A stretch of 43,901 bases of DNA from Bacillota bacterium (lineage in GTDB: Bacteria > Bacillota > Clostridia > Oscillospirales > Acutalibacteraceae), in contig JAEZGM010000020.1 in NCBI GenBank assembly GCA_023416955.1, positions 1 to 43,901 on the forward strand. The letters run 5' to 3'. A model generated the notes under the pieces. The model did not search any database. It had not been told where the DNA came from and saw only the letters and a list, made by a program, of their open reading frames with translations. Of the stretch, positions 38,274 to 43,901 are shown one piece after another; within the stretch, counting starts at the first letter, position 1; each line of letters starts with the position of its first letter. The position numbers and the translations under genes were made by a program.

Positions 38274-39419
38274 ATGAAAATCACCGGAGTAGAAACCTAT
38301 CTTGTTCGGCCCAGATGGTGTTTTGTTGAAATTCTCACTGATTCAGGCATTACAGGCTGGGGCGAACCCGTGGTGGAAGGAAGAGCCGCAACGGTTCAAA
38401 AAGCGGTGGAAGAACTTTCCGACTACATTATCGGAAAGGATCCGCTGCATATTGAAGATATCTGGAACACACTGTACCGTTCAGGTTTTTACCGCGGCGG
38501 CCCGATTTTGATGAGCGCGATTGCAGGAATTGACCAAGCGCTGTGGGACATTAAGGGAAAACACTATAACGCCCCTGTTTATGAATTGATGGGCGGCGCC
38601 TGCCGCTCAAAAATGAAGGTTTATTCCTGGGTAGGCGGCGACCGGCCGGCTCATGTGGCACAGGCGGCCAAGGAAAAGCAGCAGCAGGGCTTTCAGGCCA
38701 TTAAGATGAACGCCACTGAAGAGCTTCAGTACATTGATACCTATGAAAAAATTGACGCCGTACTGGAGCGCGTGGCCTCTATTCGCGAAGCTACCGGAAA
38801 GTATTTCGGAATAGCCATTGATTTTCATGGCCGCGTTCATAAGCCCATGGCGAAAATTCTGGCTAAAAAGCTGGAAGAATTCGACCCCATGTTCATTGAG
38901 GAGCCCGTTCTCTGCGATAATATGGAGGCTTTCACAGAGGTTGCCAGGGTGAGCAATATTCCGATTGCAACCGGTGAAAGACTTTTTTCGCGCTGGGATT
39001 TCAAACGCCTTCTCCAACTGGGCTGTATCGATATTATTCAACCTGATCTGTCCCACGCCGGCGGTATTACAGAAGTCAAAAAAATAGCTTCCATGGCCGA
39101 AGCGTATGATGTTGCGCTGGCTCCCCACTGCCCGCTCGGCCCGGTCGCGCTTTCCGCCTGTCTTCAGGTGGACGCCACCTGCCACAATGCAGTTATTCAG
39201 GAGCAGAGCATGGGAATTCATTATAATGATACCAACAGCGTACTTGATTATATTATCAATAAAGAAGTCTTTGATTTTACAGACGGCTATGTGCAGTTGC
39301 CTCAAGGCTCCGGTCTTGGCCTTACCGTAAACAAAGAGTTCATTGTAGCAGAAAATAACGACCACAAATGGAAGAATCCTGTATGGCGCCATGAGGACGG
39401 TTCCATCGCGGAATGGTAA
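38274..39419 (+). CDS. dgoD: D-galactonate dehydratase
   Basis: Mandelate racemase/enolase-superfamily enzyme that dehydrates D-galactonate to 2-keto-3-deoxygalactonate. The 381-aa sequence recalls E. coli DgoD along its length, with blocks such as GFYRGGPILMSAIAGIDQAL, YSWVGGDRPA, QPDLSHAGGITE, LAPHCPLGP, QEQSMGIHYN and the C-terminal WRHEDGSIAEW. Metal ligands Asp183, Glu209 and Glu235, and catalytic His185 and His285, fall at the residue numbers I recall for DgoD. The ribosome binding site is GGAG, about 11 nt upstream. Last gene of the operon, followed by a strong terminator. Confidence 0.95.
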   Translation: MKITGVETYLVRPRWCFVEILTDSGITGWGEPVVEGRAATVQKAVEELSDYIIGKDPLHIEDIWNTLYRSGFYRGGPILMSAIAGIDQALWDIKGKHYNAPVYELMGGACRSKMKVYSWVGGDRPAHVAQAAKEKQQQGFQAIKMNATEELQYIDTYEKIDAVLERVASIREATGKYFGIAIDFHGRVHKPMAKILAKKLEEFDPMFIEEPVLCDNMEAFTEVARVSNIPIATGERLFSRWDFKRLLQLGCIDIIQPDLSHAGGITEVKKIASMAEAYDVALAPHCPLGPVALSACLQVDATCHNAVIQEQSMGIHYNDTNSVLDYIINKEVFDFTDGYVQLPQGSGLGLTVNKEFIVAENNDHKWKNPVWRHEDGSIAEW

Positions 39420-39443
39420 ATATCTTAAAGGCAGGCTTCAAAA

Positions 39444-39481
39444 GCAAAAGGACTGAACCCGAACGGGTTCAGTCCTTTTGC
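39444..39481 (+). terminator. Terminator of the iclR-kdgK-dgoA-dgoD operon
   Basis: A perfect 17-bp stem (GCAAAAGGACTGAACCC / GGGTTCAGTCCTTTTGC) with a GAAC loop lies 24 nt after the dgoD stop, with the T-run inside the distal arm. Confidence 0.9.
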
Positions 39482-39642
39482 CTGCTTATGAAAAACGAAG
39501 ATGACATGCACAGTATTGCGATTGATAATTACAACCGTCTACCATTGAAAGGTAAAATAGCCGCAGCCAATAAAACAGGAGTGGTAATAAGGGTAGCAAT
39601 AAAAACGTTTTATGAAAGATGTTTTACAATATTAAGATAAAA

Positions 39643-39693
39643 ACAAACCCGCATCACATAGCCTATAAATAGCTATCTAATGCGGATTTGTTG
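39643..39693. repeat. Long imperfect hairpin
   Basis: Arms of 21 nt (AACAAACCCGCATCACATAGC against the complement of GCTATCTAATGCGGATTTGTT) pair with three mismatches around a 9-nt loop. It lies in the 556-bp gap between dgoD and mrr. It may be a terminator-type or small palindromic mobile element; no gene lies here. Confidence 0.55.
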
Positions 39694-39800
39694 ATATTTG
39701 GCGGAGAACATTGGATTATCATTATGAGCCACAAAAAGGCGGCTTATAGGCTTATCATTTGCCAACCTACAATTTTGTATAATCAGACTGCATATTACTT

Positions 39801-39839
39801 AAAAACGCTACCCAGTGGAACAATTGGGTGGCGTTTTTA
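39801..39839. terminator. Bidirectional terminator downstream of mrr
   Basis: AAAAACGCTACCCA pairs with TGGGTGGCGTTTTT (one G-T), with A and T runs on the two sides. It could end transcripts from dgoD read-through or from mrr. The remainder of 39482-39975 holds the long hairpin and the first copy of the direct repeat, and no supported gene. Confidence 0.7.
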
Positions 39840-39885
39840 TATGGTTACAAATGAGTAAGGCTAATTCAAATCCCGTCATTCGAAC

Positions 39886-39965
39886 TGGTCGGAGTGAAAT
39901 TATAGGACTTGGAGAAAGTGAGTAATATCAAGGGTTAAAGGCAGGCGGCAAGTAGTATTTACATG
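39886..39965. repeat. Degenerate direct repeat flanking mrr, copy A
   Basis: This ~80-bp stretch starts GGTCGGAGTG and ends AGTATTTACAT. It matches 40949-41028 in the same orientation at roughly three quarters of positions by eye. It ends about 10 bp from the mrr stop codon. Confidence 0.7.
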
Positions 39966-39975
39966 TTACTCCTGA

Positions 39976-40842
39976 TTATAGCGATGAAAACCAAGTCTCA
40001 TCTATCGAATAATCTGTAACAGGCATAACACCTAATTGAAGTTCTCTTAATTTGTCAATTAATTCATCACCATCAATTAAGTCAATAGGAGCAGTTCCAG
40101 CTCTATTAGCTTCTTGTATTGCAGAGGAAGTAAATTTCCCTGTAGTAATAAAAAGCCCCTTGTCAGATCTACCTTGCATAGCTCCTCTGAAATCCCGCAT
40201 TTCACCTGCGGAAACAGTTCCCTGATATCGTTTGCATTGAAAAAGCATATGAAAACTAATAATACCATTGAATTTTATAATGCCGGTTCCATCGATTCCA
40301 CCGTCACCAGTTCTACCGGTTACTTGAACCTGAACAAATCCTGATTCACGCAACATGCGCTGAGTTAAACGTTCAAAAGCATCAGGAGATAAGTTTTGAA
40401 GTACATTTCTGAGTTTATCTCTCCAACTTTGTATTTCATCAGGTGTATCTAGACCATCATTTTCAGGACTATCATCAGTAGCTTTTATCATTTCGGTTTT
40501 ATCTAACTTAAGAAATGACATTGTACGAACCTGTGCAACAATTTCATTAGGATCGATAGTTTGTAATTCACGGCCTTTAGTTGTGAGCGCCCATACTCCA
40601 CGGGAGGAGTTTTCTAATATCCCAACTTTTTTCATATATGTACGTGTCCAAGCTAAACGATATTCCGCTTCAGTTTTATTACTATCATTATGTGGAAAGC
40701 TTGCCGTTTCTTCAGGAAGATTAAGTGATTTAATCGTTTTTTGGTCTATTTCATCAACGGTTCCAGAACCGCCTAATTCCTTTATAGCTTGAAAAAGTTG
40801 GGGCATCATCTCGTTATATGCAGGTCCATCATATTTCTCCAC
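39976..40842 (-). CDS. mrr: Mrr-type restriction endonuclease
   Basis: By family this is a modification-dependent (Type IV) DNA endonuclease that cuts DNA carrying foreign methylation. The 288-aa protein has an N-terminal winged-helix domain like Mrr_N (about 1-100: YNEMMPQLFQAIKELGGSGTVDEI..., ending in GVWALTTKG). Its C-terminal PD-(D/E)xK nuclease domain contains FERLTQRMLRESGF, the catalytic aspartate in TGDGGIDGTG, and the Gln-x-Lys in FQCKRY. FITTGKFTSSAIQEA follows, as in Mrr_cat proteins. The start is GTG at 40842 with AGAGG 8 nt upstream. It is AT-richer than the sugar locus and flanked by direct repeats. Confidence 0.9.
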   Translation of the reverse strand: MEKYDGPAYNEMMPQLFQAIKELGGSGTVDEIDQKTIKSLNLPEETASFPHNDSNKTEAEYRLAWTRTYMKKVGILENSSRGVWALTTKGRELQTIDPNEIVAQVRTMSFLKLDKTEMIKATDDSPENDGLDTPDEIQSWRDKLRNVLQNLSPDAFERLTQRMLRESGFVQVQVTGRTGDGGIDGTGIIKFNGIISFHMLFQCKRYQGTVSAGEMRDFRGAMQGRSDKGLFITTGKFTSSAIQEANRAGTAPIDLIDGDELIDKLRELQLGVMPVTDYSIDETWFSSL

Positions 40843-40875
40843 TGTAATAGCCTCTAATCAATATTATTTATGAAT

Positions 40876-40904
40876 ATTTTGTCATATTAGAGATCAGATG
40901 TCAA
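40876..40904 (-). promoter_or_regulatory. Possible mrr promoter
   Basis: On the minus strand TTGACA (40899-40904) is followed after 17 nt by CAAAAT (40876-40881), a weak -10. It is about 35 nt upstream of the GTG start. Confidence 0.4.
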
Positions 40905-40915
40905 GGTGTATAAAG

Positions 40916-40950
40916 AATTCGGGCAGTTAGATTTGACTGCCCGAATTTTG
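40916..40950. terminator. Hairpin with T-run between mrr and the methylase gene
   Basis: A perfect 12-bp stem, AATTCGGGCAGT / ACTGCCCGAATT, with an 8-nt loop is followed by TTT on the plus strand. It lies between the divergent mrr and methylase promoters with no plus-strand gene before it, so it may be left over from a lost gene. Confidence 0.6.
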
Positions 40951-41028
40951 GTCGGAGTGTAATTATAGGATCTGGAGAAACCCGTTAATATCAATGGTCT
41001 GCAGGCGATCTGCAAGCAGTATTTACAT
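40949..41028. repeat. Degenerate direct repeat flanking mrr, copy B
   Basis: The second copy of the ~80-bp sequence at 39886-39965, beginning GGTCGGAGTG and ending AGTATTTACAT. It lies upstream of the methylase promoter. In one frame it reads DLEKPVNINGLQAICKQY, so it may derive from a coding sequence. Confidence 0.7.
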
Positions 41029-41074
41029 TTCCCCATTGAACTACCCGATCTCTTCAACTACAAACTTGATTTAT

Positions 41075-41103
41075 TTCACAATTGGGTTACCATGTGATAT
41101 AAT
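41075..41103 (+). promoter_or_regulatory. Promoter of the DNA methylase gene
   Basis: TTCACA and TATAAT are separated by 17 nt, about 34 nt upstream of the methylase start. Confidence 0.6.
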
Positions 41104-41136
41104 ATAGTTTGTCTCTTTAGAAAGGAAAATGAAAAT

Positions 41137-42501
41137 ATGCTAAATATGAGTGATACCAATCCGAGTTTGATTAAATATATGGGTTCCAAGTCCGAAATTA
41201 TCGAATTTGTCTTAGATGGGCTAAACGTTATCCATAGGCCAGGGCAAGCTGTTTGTGATTTGTTTTCTGGCTCATGCACATTAGCAAGTGCATTAAGAAG
41301 TAACGATATCCCTATATATTCCAATGATATACAAGCATACTCTGAGGTTTTAGCACATACTTACTTGGGTAATTATGAATGGAATACTTATCCTGATATT
41401 GACCAAATAATTGATGAAGTCGAGCATATAGTCGATAGCTGGAAAAGAGAATACCCCAGTTTATGGAAAAAATTTGATTATAGTAAAGACTTTACCTTAG
41501 AACGGTTTTCCACTGTCGAACAAAAACAATGCGATCTTTTCCAAAGCAAAACCTTTATTAAATCCTTAAAAACAAATGAAAATGAAGATATTCGTAATTA
41601 TCATTTGTTCACATTAGATTATTCAGGGACTTACTGGGGATTTCAGCAATGCGTTTGGATTGATAGCTTACGCTGTGTGATTGATCGATATAAGGATATC
41701 CCTGAATATCATAATTTGCTCTTGTCTTGCACTATGTTTGCCATGGCCTATAACTCTCAAAGTACAGGGCATTATGCACAGTTTAGAAAAGCACAAATCG
41801 AGTCATCTATGAATGATATTTTGATTTACCGTCGTAAAACAATGGACGGTTTCTTTAGACGCAAATACGAAGAACTCCGTACAACCTTGACAAATGCACC
41901 ACAGAGTTTCATCACAAAATTGGACTATATTGAGTGTATTGATCAATTGCCGGAAAACACGTTAGTATATGCTGACCCCCCTTATTGCTTCGTTCATTAT
42001 TCTAGGTTCTATCATATTTTAGAGACATTTGTTTTATACGATTATCCTCCAATTAAGTATGAAGGAAGATACAGAGACGATAGATACCAATCACCCTTTT
42101 GCATTGCTACAAAAGTTGGTTCCGCATTTTCAATAATGTTTGAACATTTACGTGAACAACAATGTGGTCTCGTTTTGAGCTACAGCAACAGTGATACCAC
42201 TATGATAGAGCTTCCTCAACTTTTAGTCGACGCTTATTCCATTTTTAATAATGTTCCAAAGCGAGAATGCCAACAATATAATGATCAGATCGAAGAAGCA
42301 ATCCAAGGACTTGTTCTTGAAAATGCTAATATTGGTCAAAATACTTTAGATATTAGCGGCTTTTATCTAGATCATATACATATTGAGGCAGACTACCAGA
42401 TAACACTAAAGCTATTCCCGCACGTTCATAGCAGGATGGGACGTACTCAAAAGAAAGATATCAATGTTTTTGAGGCGCTCATTCTTGCATATCAAAGATG
42501 A
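41137..42501 (+). CDS. D12-class DNA adenine (N6) methyltransferase
   Basis: Predicted to methylate adenine in the recognition site and protect the host DNA from the adjacent endonuclease. The 454-aa protein starts with the D12/Dam-like SLIKYMGSKSEIIEF. It has the AdoMet motif VCDLFSGSCTLASAL (near residue 45) and the catalytic motif VYADPPYCF (DPPY at 280-283). It is longer than simple Dam proteins, with an inserted target-recognition region (about 90-270). The ribosome binding site is AAAGGA. It is convergent with the endonuclease gene; the two stop codons are 2 bp apart. Confidence 0.9.
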   Translation: MLNMSDTNPSLIKYMGSKSEIIEFVLDGLNVIHRPGQAVCDLFSGSCTLASALRSNDIPIYSNDIQAYSEVLAHTYLGNYEWNTYPDIDQIIDEVEHIVDSWKREYPSLWKKFDYSKDFTLERFSTVEQKQCDLFQSKTFIKSLKTNENEDIRNYHLFTLDYSGTYWGFQQCVWIDSLRCVIDRYKDIPEYHNLLLSCTMFAMAYNSQSTGHYAQFRKAQIESSMNDILIYRRKTMDGFFRRKYEELRTTLTNAPQSFITKLDYIECIDQLPENTLVYADPPYCFVHYSRFYHILETFVLYDYPPIKYEGRYRDDRYQSPFCIATKVGSAFSIMFEHLREQQCGLVLSYSNSDTTMIELPQLLVDAYSIFNNVPKRECQQYNDQIEEAIQGLVLENANIGQNTLDISGFYLDHIHIEADYQITLKLFPHVHSRMGRTQKKDINVFEALILAYQR

Positions 42502-42503
42502 CT

Positions 42504-43088
42504 CTACTCGACATACAACCTGTCGGATATACCGAATGCTAAAACGGGACATCCACCAGAACCACGGCCTTCAATACGCGGCATTAACTTTGACCAGTGA
42601 GTTGTGGATGCACCATAAGAGCTCCCTTTACCTAGATCATCAAATATCCTCTGCAATTCATCACATCTGGTTATAATAACACCAACGCTTACTGCGTTAA
42701 GTTCAAATAGCAGCCTAAAGTTGTTTAAATCGCGATCATAGAATGGGTCTTTGTTATTCCACTCAACTTCAACACCAATACGATTTTTATAGCAGTCAAT
42801 CTTGTGTGTCGGAATGAATACTTCTGCATTGTCTATAGTATTGTGGATGCTAAATTGTTTTTCCTGCCATCCCATATTATAAAAAGGTGTGTCCAACTTT
42901 CCAGCAATAGGAGATTTACGTCCGCCTTGCGTTAAAATATCTGTCCTCGTCAACTGAAAGGCTCTTAGGACTTGTAATATTTCTTGAAATTCTTGAGGAA
43001 AATCAGTAGCCAGAATTGCTATAGCATGGTTCCACTCAAATATCGCATACGATTCCCGAATATCTGCTGGGATAAGTTCTATAGGCAA
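42504..43088 (-). CDS. Type II restriction endonuclease, BglII/BstYI-like
   Basis: Predicted to cut DNA at the sequence protected by the adjacent methylase. The 194-aa product contains IDCYKNRIGVEVEWNNKDPFYDRDLNNFRLLFELNAVSVG as one continuous core (first part shown), with the E-x-E type active-site segment EVEWNN. SSYGASTTHWSKL and the Gly-rich GRGSGGCPVLAFGI near the end recall the BglII/BstYI group, whose members cut around GATC. The TTG at 43088 is preferred because AAAGGAGG lies 8 nt upstream and a TATAAT lies just before that; the longer TTG frame from 43151 would start upstream of this promoter and has no ribosome binding site. Confidence 0.78.
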   Translation of the reverse strand: MPIELIPADIRESYAIFEWNHAIAILATDFPQEFQEILQVLRAFQLTRTDILTQGGRKSPIAGKLDTPFYNMGWQEKQFSIHNTIDNAEVFIPTHKIDCYKNRIGVEVEWNNKDPFYDRDLNNFRLLFELNAVSVGVIITRCDELQRIFDDLGKGSSYGASTTHWSKLMPRIEGRGSGGCPVLAFGISDRLYVE

Positions 43089-43119
43089 GGATAGTTCCTC
43101 CTTTACTCCATTTTCAACA

Positions 43120-43125
43120 ATTATA
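43120..43125 (-). promoter_or_regulatory. -10 box of the restriction endonuclease gene
   Basis: A perfect TATAAT on the minus strand lies about 32 nt upstream of the TTG start. No strong -35 at 17 nt; TTGGAC is 20 nt upstream. Weak expression of the endonuclease would be expected. Confidence 0.45.
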
Positions 43126-43281
43126 TCATAATGTTTTCTTTTTGTGTCCAATATTTGTAAAAAAATTGCGCTGATGCAAAACTCCGCCCGAAAAGGACTA
43201 TGAGCGGAGTCTCTGCTTTATAGCCATTACTTCGGACCAAAATGGCTCGGGGTCGAAAGGAGGAATTGCAATATCCCCGTC

Positions 43282-43311
43282 GGGTCTGATTGAAAAATCA
43301 GACCCTTTTTT
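43282..43311 (+). terminator. Terminator upstream of the ParB-like gene
   Basis: GGGTCTGAT and ATCAGACCC form a perfect 9-bp stem followed by six T. It could stop plus-strand read-through from the methylase gene (antisense to the endonuclease) or act as an attenuator for the ParB-like gene, whose start is 33 nt away. Confidence 0.8.
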
Positions 43312-43343
43312 CATGCCATTCAAGATAAAGGAGGTAAACCCGT

Positions 43344-43823
43344 ATGGCGAAAAATGAACCAAACAAACCGGAAGAATTAACAACTAGGCCGGTCGGTGAA
43401 GCTCCAGCAGAAGCGGACAAAGCCCCCGCAAAACAGGCGCGGCGCGGCAAAGCCGCCCGTCAGGAGGCACCGGAGAGCGGGGCCAAGGATACCCGGCAGG
43501 AATGGGAAAAACCGCTTTCCGAGATAGAACCCAAGAAGGAGCGCAATCCCCGCGCGGAAAAGCAAAAACTTACTTCTGTGAAAAAGACCCCGGCGAAAGA
43601 GGAAATCCCCGCCCCGGAGCCGGAACCGCCGCAGGAGCCGAAAGAGCCTCCACGCAAGGGCGAAACGGAACAGATCGTTTTTCTCAATCTGTCGGAGCTT
43701 CACGCTTTCAAAAATCATCCGTTCCAAGTCCGGGACGATGATGAAATGCGGGCGATGGTGGAAAGTGTTCGGGATGTCAGCGCCAGTGATAAAATGAAAG
43801 AAAGTGCCGGTCAAAAAATGTAG
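43344..43823 (+). pseudogene. ParB-like partition protein gene, truncated by an insertion
   Basis: The frame starts with a strong AAAGGAGG site. It encodes a long Lys/Pro/Glu-rich, probably disordered N-terminus (residues 1-108) and then the start of a ParB/Srx fold, EQIVFLNLSELHAFKNHPFQVRDDDEMR..., ending at MVESVRD. In intact proteins this helix is followed by GV.QP..VRP and the GHRR nucleotide-binding motif. Here, after 43774, about 15 unrelated residues from the inserted DNA lead to a stop. Such proteins are typical of integrative conjugative elements and plasmids, so an element probably began or continued here. Confidence 0.7.
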
Positions 43824-43901
43824 GTTTGCAGCGGAAAGGAAAGGAATATGGTACACTCAAATCTGTCTGTTAAGCGGCAGGCGGAAAGGGTGTCAGAATG
43901 G
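43775..43901 (+). mobile_element. Left end of an IS21-like insertion sequence (runs off the window)
   Basis: The sequence begins TGTCAGCGCC exactly where ParB similarity stops. Two similar blocks follow, GCGCCAGTGATAAAATG and GTGCCGGTCAAAAAATG, the kind of short repeats seen at IS21-family ends. The element continues to the window edge, so its istA/istB genes and the far end cannot be seen. Confidence 0.45.

Noticed and set aside
39413..39640. 75-codon plus-strand frame after dgoD
   Set aside because: It starts inside the dgoD end, reads through the perfect 17-bp terminator and resembles no family.
39850..39890. tRNA-like T-arm (TTCAAATCCC) near the first direct repeat, possible attachment site
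   Set aside because: No acceptor, D or anticodon stems can be formed from the upstream sequence, which is a terminator hairpin. The match is to a short common string only.
43198..43383. Minus-strand 61-codon frame overlapping the start of the ParB-like gene
   Set aside because: It has no ribosome binding site and runs through a clear terminator hairpin; the plus-strand ParB-like gene explains the region better.
1..43901. CRISPR array, rRNA or complete tRNA genes
   Set aside because: No regularly spaced repeats and no rRNA- or tRNA-like stretches were found on reading both strands.

Overview
The window looks like a chromosome segment from a Gram-positive, low-to-mid GC anaerobe of the class Clostridia, most likely an Oscillospirales/Ruminococcaceae-type organism (inference). 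The reasons are strong GGAGG ribosome binding sites, frequent TTG/GTG starts, separate secD and secF genes, FabK as the enoyl-ACP reductase, and the clostridial order of the fab/acc cluster. No rRNA, complete tRNA or CRISPR array was seen.

Layout. 0.2-5.6 kb (minus): secDF, a PLP aminotransferase and a secreted S41-like protease. 5.8-8.4 kb (plus): an ABC-2 exporter operon (permease, ATPase, permease). 8.4-11.7 kb: an ArsR-type regulator and a DUF255/YyaL thioredoxin-fold protein, convergent, each preceded by a near-identical ~70-bp element. 11.8-12.9 kb: thioredoxin and a Crp/Fnr regulator with overlapping 3' ends; a Crp/Fnr-like palindrome is placed for class II activation of the thioredoxin promoter. 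13.1-14.8 kb: an esterase-like hydrolase, then mntP behind a yybP-ykoY manganese riboswitch with two tandem terminator hairpins. 14.9-25.5 kb (minus): an eleven-gene fatty acid operon running acyl-CoA synthetase-fabH-fabK-fabD-fabG-fabF-accB-fabZ-accC-accD-accA. acpP, usually found next to fabH, is not there.

25.5-29.7 kb is loosely packed accessory DNA: a MITE-like element, palindromic repeats, DUF1349 and DUF1062 genes, a recombinase remnant, an XRE-type membrane regulator, and a well-delimited structured RNA (own promoter, long hairpin with a central bubble, terminator) that resembles 6S RNA in architecture. 29.7-39.4 kb is a sugar-acid locus. On the minus strand lie a solute-binding lipoprotein, two permeases and a GH35 beta-galactosidase. 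Divergently lie an IclR regulator, a PfkB-type KDG kinase, a KDPG/KDPGal aldolase and a galactonate dehydratase closely resembling E. coli DgoD. Both divergent promoters carry the same 16-bp operator-like sequence, so the two arms are probably one IclR regulon.

39.4-43.9 kb is visibly more AT-rich and looks acquired: an Mrr-type endonuclease flanked by degenerate direct repeats, a convergent Type II restriction-modification pair (D12-class adenine methylase and BglII-like endonuclease), and a ParB-like gene cut by what appears to be the end of an IS21-family element that runs off the window.
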